Shown here in pieces: positions 52,981-61,629 of a stretch of 64,000 nucleotides of DNA. The DNA is taken from positions 682,001 through 746,000 of the forward strand of contig NZ_LT906465.1 of the NCBI RefSeq assembly GCF_900187185.1, written 5' to 3'. The position numbers and the translations under genes are program-made. The number at the start of each line of letters is the position of its first letter. Within the stretch, counting starts at the first letter, position 1. The notes under the pieces were generated by a model that saw nothing but the letters and a program-made list of their open reading frames with translations, had not been told where the DNA came from and made no database searches. This DNA is from Chryseobacterium taklimakanense. GTDB lineage: Bacteria; Bacteroidota; Bacteroidia; Flavobacteriales; Weeksellaceae.

Positions 52981-53377
52981 ATTTTTCAAAATTATTCAGC
53001 ACCACATCCCAGAAACGTTTCTGGGTTTCGCGGGTATTTTTGGTTTCCGGTTCAAAAAGCATCGTGAATTTTGTAGTACCGTCATCAATTTTGACAAAAT
53101 GGAATTCCACCGAGCGGCCGTCATCAAGACGGGAAAGTATTTTCTCCAGATCCCTCAACTCCTGAATCGTTCCACTGAACTGGTACCCGAAACTGCCGTC
53201 CTTTGCTTCCATCGTGTAGTTGAATTTACCGCCCTCACGCAGGTCATTCACCGCTTTCGGAACTTTGTAGCTGTGCGTGGCAAAAAACCATTTGGAAATA
53301 TGTTTCGGATCCGCAAAACAATCCCAAACCCTCTTCAAAGGTGCAAGAAGCATCACTTCAGATTTTATTGTCTCCAT
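52961..53377 (-). CDS. SRPBCC (AHSA1-like) domain protein
   Basis: A 138-residue helix-grip protein: SEVMLLAPLKRVWDCFADPKHISKWF, then LREGGKFNYTMEAKDGSFGY, then the terminal helix WDVVLNNFEKYVEK. It shares the EGG.FNY.MEAKDGSFG pattern and length with the gene at 55051, so these two are clear paralogues on either side of the repeat array. Confidence 0.88.
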   Translation of the reverse strand: METIKSEVMLLAPLKRVWDCFADPKHISKWFFATHSYKVPKAVNDLREGGKFNYTMEAKDGSFGYQFSGTIQELRDLEKILSRLDDGRSVEFHFVKIDDGTTKFTMLFEPETKNTRETQKRFWDVVLNNFEKYVEKQK

Positions 53378-53469
53378 ATCATAATTTTTTTCTAAATATA
53401 CTTAAAATTAAAATGAAAAACCGAACGAAAACCCACTTTCTCTATACCAGTTAAATTTCAAAACAAATA

Positions 53470-55045
53470 TACTCTCACAGATCACACAGGTTTTCACAGA
53501 AGTAATTTAATATTTCCATAAAATCCGGGATAATCTGTGGCATCCGTGCGAAAAAAAATCTGCGAAAACTCTGAAATCTGCGGGGAACAATATTTCACAG
53601 ATCACACAGATTTTCACAGAAGTAAATTAATATTTACATAAAATCCGTGATAATCTGTGCCATCTGTGTGAAAAAAAAAAATCTGCGAAATCCCTGAAAG
53701 CTGCATAAGAGAAAAATCTCACAGAACACACAGATCACACAGAAGTAAATTAATATTTACATAAGATCCGTGATAATCTGTGTCATCCGTGCGAAAAAAA
53801 AATCTGCGAAATCTCTGAAATCTGCGGGAGAAAAAAAATCTCACAGATCACACAGATTTCCAAAGAAGTAAATTAATATTTCCATAAAATCCGTGATAAT
53901 CTGTGTCATCCGTGTGAGAAAAAAATCTGCGAAATCTACACAATCTGCCGGAAAAAAATCTCACAGATCACACAGATTTCCACAGAAGTAAATTAATATT
54001 TCCCTAAATCGGTGATAATCTGTGTCATCCGTGTAAGAAAAAAAATCTGCAAAATCTCTGAAATCTGCGGGAGAAAAAAAATCTCACAGATCACACAGAT
54101 TTCCAAAGAAGTAATTTAATATTTCCCTAAATCCGTGATAATCTGTGTCATCCGTGTAAGAAAAAAAATCTGCAAAATCTCTGAAATCTGCGGGAGAAAA
54201 AATCGCACAGATTTCCACAGAAGTAATTTAACATTTCCATAAAATCCGTGATAATCTGTGTCATCCGTGTAAGAAAAAAAATCTGCAAAATCTCTGAAAT
54301 CTGCGGGAGAAAAAATCGCACAGATTTCCACAGATTTCCACAGATTTCCACAGAAGTAATTTAACATTTCCATAAAATCCGTGATAATCTGTGTCATCCG
54401 TGTAAGAAAAAAAATCTGCAAAATCTCTGAAATCTGCGGGAGAAAAAAACCTCAAAGATTACACAGATTTCCAAAGAAGTAAATTAATATTTCCATAAAA
54501 TCCGTGATAATCTGTGTCATCCGTGTGAGAAAAAAATCTGCGAAATCTACACAATCTGCCGGAAAAAAATCTCACAGATCACACAGATTTCCAAAAAAGT
54601 AAATTAATATTTCCATAAATCCGGGATAATCTGCGGCATCCGTGTGAGAAAAAAAATCTGCGAAATCTCTGAAATCTGCGGGGAACAATATTTCACAGAT
54701 CACACAGATCACACAGAAGTAAATTAATATTTACATAAGATCCGTGATAATTTGTGGCATCCGTGCGAAAAAAAATCTGCGAAATCTCTGAAATCTGCGG
54801 GGAATATGAACACACAGATCACACAGATTTCCACAGATTTAAATAATACTTCCATAAAATCTGTGATAATCTGTGGCATCCGTGCGAAAAAAAATCTGCG
54901 AAAGCTCTGTAATCTGCGGGGAACAATATTTCACAGATCACACAGATTTCCACAGATTTAAATAATACTTCCATAAAATCCGTGATAATCTGTGGCATCC
55001 GTGCGAAAGAAAATATGCGAAAGCCTGAAATCTGCGGGAGAATTG
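53470..55045. repeat. Array of 13 degenerate repeats, about 120 bp each
   Basis: GATAATCTGTG-like words recur at 53529, 53649, 53772, 53895, 54014, 54137, 54250, 54383, 54506, 54625, 54746, 54865 and 54984 (spacing 113-133 bp). Each unit contains CACAGATCACACAG, TTAATATTT, CCGTGATAATCTGTG and ATCTGCGGGAG-type words. CACAGAT and ATCTGTG within a unit are inverted, so RNA or single-stranded DNA could form hairpins. Units differ slightly in length and sequence. Short open frames on the minus strand (for example 54116-54455) run through the repeats and are not genes. Confidence 0.92.
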
Positions 55046-55050
55046 AAAAG

Positions 55051-55467
55051 TTACAGATTTTTCTCAGCGTATTTTTCGAAGTTATGCAGAATATTTTTCC
55101 AGCCTTCGCGCTGCATTTCTACCGGCTGGCTTGGCTCTGCCTCAAAAGTTTCCACAATTTCCGTCGTGCTGTTATCGATGGCATTGAACAAAACCTGAAC
55201 TTTTCTGTTGTCATCCAGCGTATAAGCGAGTTTCTGCTGTGGAATAACCTCATTGAAAGTGCCGGTATAATCGAAACCAAAACTGCCATCCTTCGCCTCC
55301 ATCCTGTAATTGAAACGGCCGCCTTCGCGCACATCAGCTTCAGCTTTTGGACAGGTCCACTCATCGGTTGCGAAATTCCATTTGGTGATGTGTTCCGGTT
55401 GGGTGAAATACTCCCAAACTTTGTCTACCGGCCTTAGAATCGTTGAATCCAATGTAACTGTTTCCAT
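55051..55467 (-). CDS. SRPBCC (AHSA1-like) domain protein
   Basis: A 138-residue paralogue of the protein at 52961: LRPVDKVWEYFTQPEHITKWNF at the start, VREGGRFNYRMEAKDGSFGF in the sheet, and GWKNILHNFEKYAEKN at the end. The start ATG (55465-55467) is clear. Its stop codon lies only 6 bp beyond the end of the repeat array, so transcription would continue into the array. Ligand unknown. Confidence 0.88.
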   Translation of the reverse strand: METVTLDSTILRPVDKVWEYFTQPEHITKWNFATDEWTCPKAEADVREGGRFNYRMEAKDGSFGFDYTGTFNEVIPQQKLAYTLDDNRKVQVLFNAIDNSTTEIVETFEAEPSQPVEMQREGWKNILHNFEKYAEKNL

Positions 55468-55644
55468 AATTTTTTTGTGATTTAAATTTTTCTAAAATAG
55501 GAATTTATGAACATGTAAGCCAAATAAAGAATGGTAAAAAATGTTAAAGGAGGTTTGCCATCCCCACGATTTTTATCAAAAAAACTGTCAAATACCGCAC
55601 TCAATCATTTTAATTTTTAAAATCACATTTCTGTTAAATCAAAA

Positions 55645-55671
55645 AGTCCGGAAAAATTTAAATTCCGGACT
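55645..55671 (-). terminator. Rho-independent terminator after the VIT1/CCC1 gene
   Basis: Perfect stem AGTCCGGAA / TTCCGGACT (55645-55653 with 55663-55671) followed by TTTTTGATTT on the minus strand. Confidence 0.85.
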
Positions 55672-55695
55672 CTTCTTTATTTTTTTTCACTAAAT

Positions 55696-56412
55696 TTATC
55701 CTGCATTCTTTACACCAAAGATGTAACCTACCGCAGCGGAAAGTATCATCGCGATGGTTCCCCAAATGATAATTCGCATCACAGCTTTTCCGATACTTGA
55801 ACCGCCAACTTTTGCGGAAACCGTTCCCAAAATCCCAAGAAACACGATGGTGAAGGCGTAAAGCCAGTATTCCATGCCCTGTACCGGAGCTAAAAGTGCG
55901 ACAAACAAAGGCAAAACACCACCTACGGTAAACGCCGCACCAGAAGCCATCGCGGCCTGCAGAGGATTGGCCTGGCTGATTTCGTTGATCCCCAATTCGT
56001 CGCGAACGTGTGCACCAAGAGCATCTTTCGCGGTAAGCTCCTGAGCAACGAGCATGGCGGTTTCCTTTTTCAGTCCTCGCTGTTCGTAGATTTGCGCTAA
56101 AATCTGCAATTCTTCTTCAGGGCTTTCCCGAAGCTCAATTTTCTCACGCTCGATATCGGCTTTTTCAATATCGGTTTGCGAACTTACGGAGACATATTCG
56201 CCAGCAGCCATAGAGAGCGCACCTGCCACGAGTCCGGCAACCGTCGCCAAAAGAATTGGTTCGCGTGCAGCGCTTGCCGCCGCCACACCGATCGCCAAAC
56301 TCGAAATCGAAATAATACCGTCGTTGGCACCCAAAACTGCCGCCCGGAGCCAGTTGCTGCGGTGGATGTAGTGGCTGTCCATATAGTTATCAATCGTGAT
56401 TTTCTTTTCCAT
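55696..56412 (-). CDS. VIT1/CCC1 family iron/manganese transporter
   Basis: A 238-residue membrane protein starting with SHYIHRSNWLRAAVLGANDGI, the VIT1/CCC1 signature. Five helices are expected. A cytosolic segment (about 80-140) with EKADIEREKIELRESPEEEL is the metal-binding region rich in Glu, as in VIT1 proteins. The function is export or sequestration of Fe(II)/Mn(II). It overlaps the DUF1801 gene by 23 bp. Confidence 0.9.
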   Translation of the reverse strand: MEKKITIDNYMDSHYIHRSNWLRAAVLGANDGIISISSLAIGVAAASAAREPILLATVAGLVAGALSMAAGEYVSVSSQTDIEKADIEREKIELRESPEEELQILAQIYEQRGLKKETAMLVAQELTAKDALGAHVRDELGINEISQANPLQAAMASGAAFTVGGVLPLFVALLAPVQGMEYWLYAFTIVFLGILGTVSAKVGGSSIGKAVMRIIIWGTIAMILSAAVGYIFGVKNAG

Positions 56413-56758
56413 ACTTTATATCTTTTGATTTTTTTCTGAATTTCACAATTTTACGAATTAAATCGTACGGAATTTCATCTTTCAAAGGAAACTGCACCGA
56501 ACCTTTTCCCTGTTTGAATTTCGATAACTCTTCTTTAAATTCCTCGTGTCCACTGGGCGTGGCGTAAAATCCGATGTGGTTTTTGTAACCGGCGAAGTAA
56601 ACCAAAGGTTTTCCGTTAAGATAAAATCCCGGCATTCCGTAGCCGAGTTTTTCCGTTGCTTCAGGTGCTTCGTCCAAAATTATCTTCCGGATTTTCTGCA
56701 TTTTTTCCTGAACGTCTTCGGGGAAATTGGCGATATATTTTGAGATTTCAGGGCTCAT
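56390..56758 (-). CDS. DUF1801 (YdhG-like) small protein
   Basis: A 122-residue protein with the DUF1801 pattern: ISKYIANFPEDVQEKMQKIR at the start, LGYGMPGFYLNGKPLVYFAGYKNHIGFY (about 38-65) and FPLKDEIPYDLIRKIVKFR. Proteins of this group have been linked to iron (frataxin-like fold), which would fit the overlap with the metal transporter, but function is not settled. Its last 23 bp overlap the start of the VIT1 gene and its first base pairs overlap the acetyltransferase stop. Confidence 0.85.
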   Translation of the reverse strand: MSPEISKYIANFPEDVQEKMQKIRKIILDEAPEATEKLGYGMPGFYLNGKPLVYFAGYKNHIGFYATPSGHEEFKEELSKFKQGKGSVQFPLKDEIPYDLIRKIVKFRKKSKDIKYGKENHD

Positions 56759-57201
56759 TTTGTCTTTGTTAGATACCAGAAAAGCGTAACTTCATCATTG
56801 CCCTCGCCTCCGGTTTTGTTATAAAATTTAATCGCGTGGTCATCCTCATTTTCAGCCGGAATGATGATTCCGTCTGCGCCAAGTTCCACCGAAATTTCTT
56901 TAAGTTTCTGCATCAGTTGAGTTCCGATGCCTTTTCGCTGCAAATTTTCTTCAACCGCCAAATCATATACAAAGATTTCAGAATTTCCGTGAACAAAAGG
57001 CATCAAAAAAGCCGAAAGTCCGCCAACAATTTGTGTGTTTTCCTCTGCAACCAGATAAATTGAATTTTCATTTTTCAAAATCTGTTCGCAATAATTTTCT
57101 GAAGCCGGTTCAGAAACTTCCATTTCAAAAACCCTTTTAAACAAGGAAGAAAGTTCCTGCATCTTGCTTGCATCGCCAGATCGCAATCGATAGATTTCCA
57201 T
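56755..57201 (-). CDS. GNAT acetyltransferase, AAC(3)-I-like
   Basis: A 148-residue GNAT protein. IVGGLSAFLMPF, SEIFVYDLAVEENLQRKGIGTQLM (acetyl-CoA pyrophosphate loop RKGIGT) and AIKFYNKTGG align by eye with the aminoglycoside 3-N-acetyltransferase AAC(3)-I family. The overlap of 4 bp with the DUF1801 gene suggests co-transcription. Whether it acetylates aminoglycosides or another amine cannot be told from sequence. Confidence 0.8.
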   Translation of the reverse strand: MEIYRLRSGDASKMQELSSLFKRVFEMEVSEPASENYCEQILKNENSIYLVAEENTQIVGGLSAFLMPFVHGNSEIFVYDLAVEENLQRKGIGTQLMQKLKEISVELGADGIIIPAENEDDHAIKFYNKTGGEGNDEVTLFWYLTKTK

Positions 57202-57218
57202 TTTGTTTAAAAATTAAA

Positions 57219-57244
57219 AGCCTTACTGAAATCTCAATAAGGCT
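57219..57244 (-). terminator. Hairpin, likely terminator upstream of the acetyltransferase
   Basis: Stem AGCCTTA / TAAGGCT (57219-57225 with 57238-57244) followed by TTTTAATTTTT on the minus strand. It ends transcripts coming from 57528. Confidence 0.55.
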
Positions 57245-57527
57245 CTAATTTAAGGCTTTTTATTTACTTCATCGAATGAATTCCGAAGGTTTTTTTCCTG
57301 CTGAGGACGCTTGCACTATTTTTTCTCGCACAGATTTCACGGATTTTCACGGATTAAAATTTTTGATAAAATTTCTTGATTTTCTGTTTGATTATTTTCT
57401 CCCGCTGATTACGCCGATTGCGCCGATTCTTTTCTCGCACAGATTTTCACGGATTCTCACAGATTTAAAATTCAAATGAAGTCTCTGTGAGAATCCGTGT
57501 GATCTGTGTAATCTGTGTGATTTTATT
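57245..57527. repeat. Repeat fragment between the acetyltransferase and VOC genes, with a 16-bp hairpin
   Basis: Contains CACAGATTTCACGGATTTTC words like those of the larger arrays and a perfect 16-bp inverted pair CACGGATTCTCACAGA / TCTGTGAGAATCCGTG (57448-57463 with 57484-57499). No gene seen. Confidence 0.75.
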
Positions 57528-57983
57528 TTAAAAAGTGGACTGTTCTGAATAATTAATCATCCACTCATTCCCGAATTTATCGACCAGCATGCCCCAATAA
57601 TCGCCCCAGAATTGATCCTGCATTGGGTTTGTGGCTTTACCGCCGTTGGAAAGTGCAGCGTAAATTCTGTCGGCGTCTTCGCGGGAATCCGGTGAAATAC
57701 TGATGATCACATTGTCGCCACGGCGAAACTCGAGGCCGCCGTCGGAATTGCACATCCCGGGCATGATGTCGCTGCCCATTAAAGTGTCGTCACCGATTTG
57801 AAGTGCGACGTGCATTACTCTGTTTTTTACTTCGTCCGAAATCGGCTGACCGTCTTCCTGTGCAGGAATATCGCCGAAACGCATGATTCCGTTGCCGGTA
57901 AACTCTCCACCGAAAATGTCTTTGTAAAGGTTGAAGGCTTCTTCGCAAGTGCCGTCGAAATTGAGATACGGATTAATTTTCAT
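57528..57983 (-). CDS. VOC (PhnB-like) protein
   Basis: A 151-residue single-domain VOC protein: NPYLNFDGTCEEAFNLYKDIF, MHVALQIGDDTLMGSDIMPG and the terminal DYWGMLVDKFGNEWMINY. It belongs to the same broad PhnB group as the two-domain protein at 51278. Function unknown; metal-ligand residues are not fully conserved. Confidence 0.85.
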   Translation of the reverse strand: MKINPYLNFDGTCEEAFNLYKDIFGGEFTGNGIMRFGDIPAQEDGQPISDEVKNRVMHVALQIGDDTLMGSDIMPGMCNSDGGLEFRRGDNVIISISPDSREDADRIYAALSNGGKATNPMQDQFWGDYWGMLVDKFGNEWMINYSEQSTF

Positions 57984-58012
57984 AATATTTTATTTTAAAA
58001 TTGATTTTTATT

Positions 58013-58215
58013 CTTGTTCTTTTGTCTTGAAACAAAAGAACCAAAAGTTCAAGACTTGGAAACTCCGGCTAAAAATTTAAATTTAATCCTAAAATTTCCA
58101 AAACTCGGGCGGAAACACGATTATCGCACTCAAGTTAAATTTTTGCCGCCACTCAAACAGTGGAAATTTTTTAACGGATTAATTTTAAATTTTCTTCACG
58201 CCTCCGTTCCCGAGG
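58013..58215. repeat. Diverged copy of the 321-bp repeat
   Basis: Starts TTGTTCTTTTGTCTTGAAAC, the same hairpin as the tandem repeats at 30190-31132, then CAAAAGTTCAAGACTTGG. The rest keeps the same plan (ACTCG, a GCGG stretch, TTTTTTAACGG) but is largely different. It lies between two VOC genes. Confidence 0.75.
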
Positions 58216-58223
58216 TCATTTTA

Positions 58224-58625
58224 TTACATTCCTTTTTCGAGGAGAAGGAGATTCCATTTGTGGCCGTCGGGATCGGAGAACATGCTACCATAATAACCGT
58301 CGGGTGATTCTTGCGGTTGCTGGTGGATTTCGCCGCCATTTTGTTTGGCTTTTTCAGTAATTTCGGCGATTTCTTCTTTGGATTTTGAGCCGATGGTGAT
58401 GATGATTTCATTACCTTTCGAGGTATTGGCAACCGCGCCCATCATTGATTTTGCCAAAATTTCCTTTTTGAAAAAATGCACAATTAATTGGTTGCTGCCC
58501 GCCAGAAAACTTACGAGTTCATCTTTTTTAAAATGTTTTCCATTCGGCTCGAAACCGATGGCTTTGTAAAATTTTTCTGTGCGGTCCAAATCCTGAACCG
58601 GCAGATTTAGCCAGACATTTTCCAT
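58224..58625 (-). CDS. VOC family protein (glyoxalase/bleomycin-resistance-like)
   Basis: A 133-residue protein: VWLNLPVQDLDRTEKFYKAIGF at the start, SKEEIAEITEKAKQNGGEI, and the C-terminal MFSDPDGHKWNLLLLE, the usual last strand with a Glu ligand. Function is not predictable. It is 2 bp from the NTF2-like gene upstream, so the two form an operon. Confidence 0.85.
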   Translation of the reverse strand: MENVWLNLPVQDLDRTEKFYKAIGFEPNGKHFKKDELVSFLAGSNQLIVHFFKKEILAKSMMGAVANTSKGNEIIITIGSKSKEEIAEITEKAKQNGGEIHQQPQESPDGYYGSMFSDPDGHKWNLLLLEKGM

Positions 58626-58627
58626 GA

Positions 58628-58993
58628 TTATTCTTGGCCTTCGTTGCTTTTGTCCATCACCATATACGAATGCGCTTTGGTGATTTTCCCGTTTTCTACG
58701 GTGTAAACATCGGCGAAATAGGAGGTTTCCACTTTTCCGTTTCTTTCAGTAACGATGGTTCCGTCGCCGATAACGGTATTTCCTTCGGCAATGAGGTTGT
58801 TGATTTTCTGTTCGATGATTTTGTCGGGACCGTCTTCACTGAAGAATTTTCTGAGGTTATCCTTGCCCACGATGTCTTCCATTCCGAAGCCGGGCCAGTT
58901 GAATGTAACGTCGTCCGAAAGCGTTTCATACGCTAAATCATCGTTCACAAAAAGGTTGTCGATAAACTGCTTTACGATTGCCTTGTTTTCCAT
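58628..58993 (-). CDS. NTF2-like/SnoaL-type protein
   Basis: A 121-residue cone-shaped NTF2-like protein: IVKQFIDNLFVNDDLAYETLSDDVTFNWPG, then TIVTERNGKVETSYFADVYTVENGKI (about 77-102), typical of SnoaL-like epimerase/isomerase folds. It may bind a small hydrophobic ligand. Followed 2 bp later by the VOC gene. Confidence 0.82.
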   Translation of the reverse strand: MENKAIVKQFIDNLFVNDDLAYETLSDDVTFNWPGFGMEDIVGKDNLRKFFSEDGPDKIIEQKINNLIAEGNTVIGDGTIVTERNGKVETSYFADVYTVENGKITKAHSYMVMDKSNEGQE

Positions 58994-59061
58994 AGCATTT
59001 TGGATTTGGGTTATTAAAACTAAAAATTTGGATTTGAAATTTGTGTTAAGGAATTGATAAT

Positions 59062-59165
59062 TAAGATTTTTTTAAAGGTTTTTCTCCCGCAGATTACACA
59101 GTTTACGCTGATTTAATACATTATCAAAAAAATCTGTGCAATCTGCATAATCTGCGGGAAAATTT
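59062..59165. repeat. Short CACAG/CTGTG repeat fragment
   Basis: TCTCCCGCAGATTACACAG and AATCTGTGCAATCTGC words in inverted orientation (59082-59163). It belongs to the same word family as the two big arrays. No gene. Confidence 0.6.
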
Positions 59166-59180
59166 AATTTTCAAGCATTT

Positions 59181-59636
59181 TCACTTAATCGCTCCTTCTT
59201 TTCCTAAAATCCTGCGTAAAATTCCGAATTGTCCGGCGTGGTAAATTTCGTGGAGCATAAGTGCGGCAAGGTCTTCGACGGTTTCGGGTTTTACGTTCAC
59301 CATTTTTTCTAAAGCAGAAAAAATTTCTTCGGAGGATTTTTCAAATTTGGATTTCAAAAATTCAAAATCAGGAAATTCGTTTTTATGTTCGAGCGGTTTT
59401 GCGCCACGGTCGTAGAAAGAGTATTCTTCATCATTCCAGACTGTAGTTCCGCCCAATATTTTAATCATCGCGTTTCGAATAAAAATCAAATGGCCTAAAA
59501 CCCAGTTCACGTTGTTCACTTCGCCATTCGGGAAAACCATCGCTTCTTCGTTGGAAATTCCGGCAAGATTTTTTGAAATGACCTCGTTGTTGAACTGGAG
59601 TTGTATTTTTAGAAACTGTAAGGCATTGGCTTGCAT
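59181..59636 (-). CDS. DinB family protein
   Basis: A 151-residue four-helix bundle of the DinB/YfiT type. NNVNWVLGHLIFIRNAMIK (about 41-59) has the first ligand His and LMLHEIYHAGQFGILRR (about 127-143) the other two, forming the usual three-His metal site. Such proteins include thiol transferases, but many are unassigned. Confidence 0.85.
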   Translation of the reverse strand: MQANALQFLKIQLQFNNEVISKNLAGISNEEAMVFPNGEVNNVNWVLGHLIFIRNAMIKILGGTTVWNDEEYSFYDRGAKPLEHKNEFPDFEFLKSKFEKSSEEIFSALEKMVNVKPETVEDLAALMLHEIYHAGQFGILRRILGKEGAIK

Positions 59637-59745
59637 GTCTTAAAATTTTTATCAAAATTAGAATTTAGTTGATCTAAAATCACTTGTCATAGGGCAAGAA
59701 ATTTTCATTGGTTTGAATCTTGCGCGGATTGTGCGGATTTTTTTT

Positions 59746-60830
59746 CTCACAGATTTCACGGATTTTCACAGATGGGTAAAGTCTTACTTTTTAACTTTTT
59801 AATTATCCCGCTGATTGCACAGATTACGCTGATTTGATAATAGGTTAAAATTCTGTGTGATCTGTGTGATCTGTGTGATTTTTTCTCTCTCCGATTGCAC
59901 GAATTGTTTGGGCTTTTTTTCTCACAGATTTCACGGATTTTCACAGATGGGTAAAGTCTTACTTTTTAACTTTTTAATTATCCCGCTGATTGCACAGATT
60001 ACGCTGATTTAATAATAGGTTAAAATTCTGTGTGATCTGTGTGGATCTGTGTGATCTGTGTGATTTTTTGTCTCTCCGATTGCACGAATTGTTTAGGCTT
60101 TTTTTCTCACAGATTTCACGGATTTTCACAGATGGGTTAAGTCTTACTTTTTAACTTTTTAATTATCCCGCTGATTTCACAGATTACGCTGATTTGATAA
60201 TAGGTTAAAATTCTGTGTAATCTGTGTGATCTGTGTGATCTGTGTGATTTTTTCTCTCTCCGATTGCACGAATAGTTTAAGCTTTTTTTCTCACAGATTT
60301 CACGGATTTTCACAGATGCGTAAAGTCTTACTTTTTAACTTTTTAATTATCCCGCTGATTGCACAGATTACGCTGATTTGATAATAGGTTAAAATTCTGT
60401 GTGATCTGTGTGATCTGTGTGATCTGTGTGATTTGTGTGGTTTTTTGTCTCTCCGATTGCACGAATTGTTTGGGCTTTTTTTCTCACAGATTTCACGGAT
60501 TTTCACAGATGGGTAAAGTCTTACTTTTTAACTTTTTAATTATCCCGCTGATTGCACAGATTACGCTGATTTGATAATAGGTTTAAAATTCTGTGTGATC
60601 TGTGTGATCTGTGTGATTTTTTCTCTCTCCGATTGCACGAATTGTTTAGGCTTTTTTTCTCACAGATTTCACGGATTTTCACAGATGGGTAAAGTCTTAC
60701 TTTTTAACTTTTTAATTATCCCGCTGATTGCACAGACTGCGCTAATTTATTAATGCAGCTTAGAAAAAATCTGTGGAAATCTGCGTAATCTGTGAAATCA
60801 GCGGGATATTATTTGATTCTAAAACAAAAA
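59746..60830. repeat. Array of six 175-193-bp repeats with a variable 9-bp inner repeat
   Basis: CTCACAGATTTCACGG starts at 59746, 59921, 60106, 60290, 60483 and 60659, giving periods of 175, 185, 184, 193 and 176 bp. Each unit also contains GGGTAAAGTCTTACTTTTTA, AATTATCCCGCTGATT, a variable run of two to four GATCTGTGT 9-mers, and CTCCGATTGCACGAATTGTT. Variation in the 9-mer count accounts for much of the length difference. Short open frames in it are repeat by-products. Confidence 0.92.
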
Positions 60831-60880
60831 AATAACAGATCACAAAACCTGTTACTTTTTATATTTACTCTTAAGAAAAA

Positions 60881-61384
60881 TTACTTTCCGTGGCTTTCTT
60901 CGTAAGTTGGGCCGTAAAGTCCGGGAACTTTATTTCCGCTGGCGCGAAGGTGTGCAACCAGTTCACCACGATGGTGATAAAGGTGGTTATAAAGCAGACT
61001 GCGCACCATCGCAATTCTTGGAGCCGGCCCTATAAACGTCTGTCCGTTTGCGCCCATGGACCAGTTGTTCATATAAGTGGATTCGTCTGAATTTGCTAAA
61101 ATTTCACGGGCTTTTTTTACATTTTCTTCAAATTTTTCCACAATGTTGGAAGCCCTGCTGATGTCGCCTTTGTCGTAGGAATATGTCCCCATATCGAAAT
61201 TATCAGTGTTGAAAGTACCGTCATACCAGTTGTACACTTCCGCGATGTGCGACGCCAGTTGCCCGACGGACCAAAGTTGCGGTTGCGGACGGTAATCCAG
61301 TGCAGAATCCGGAATGGAGTTCAATAATTTTCTTGTGTTTTCGGCCTCGTAGTCGAATTCGTTTAATAGTCCCTGCTTAATCAT
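60881..61384 (-). CDS. DinB family protein
   Basis: A 167-residue DinB-type bundle: WSVGQLASHIAEVYNWYDG (about 38-56) provides the first His, and LLYNHLYHHRGELVAHLR (about 130-147) the others. It is longer than, and clearly different from, the DinB at 59181. Its stop lies about 50 bp from the repeat array. Confidence 0.87.
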   Translation of the reverse strand: MIKQGLLNEFDYEAENTRKLLNSIPDSALDYRPQPQLWSVGQLASHIAEVYNWYDGTFNTDNFDMGTYSYDKGDISRASNIVEKFEENVKKAREILANSDESTYMNNWSMGANGQTFIGPAPRIAMVRSLLYNHLYHHRGELVAHLRASGNKVPGLYGPTYEESHGK

Positions 61385-61445
61385 TTTGGTAGCATTTTAA
61401 TTTGGTTGTGGATGATAAAATTAAAAAGATTATTTCAGAATATCA

Positions 61446-61580
61446 TGTTAAATATTTATAATCAATATTTACCGCTGCAGCCAATTTGTGTAAGACTTCG
61501 ATGGTTTGCTGAATATCGTCGTAATCTCATAGCGCTGTTTTGGAATTAGAGAAAAGAATGACTATTGTAGATATTCTGTA
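61446..61580 (-). pseudogene. Possible remnant of a small coding region
   Basis: On the minus strand one frame reads protein-like text: STIVILFSNSKTAL, a stop (TGA), then DYDDIQQTIEVLHKLAAAV to a stop at about 61446. The amphipathic second part looks coding, but there is no start after the nonsense codon. It may be an eroded gene or chance. Confidence 0.25.
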
Positions 61581-61629
61581 CAACAAATTTTACTGCCCGT
61601 TGAAGGTTAAGATGACGTTTACCAACAGC

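Noticed and set aside
54116-54455. Overlapping minus-strand open frames of about 64-101 residues
   Set aside because: They run through the 120-bp repeats in several frames, which is typical of low-complexity DNA.
53470-55045. CRISPR array
   Set aside because: Units are about 120 bp, the whole unit is repeated rather than short repeats with unique spacers, and no cas genes are nearby.
59746-60830. CRISPR array or tandem genes (short frames reading MKIREICEKKSPNNS)
   Set aside because: Period of about 180 bp without unique spacers; the frames are created by the repeat itself and have no family or start context.
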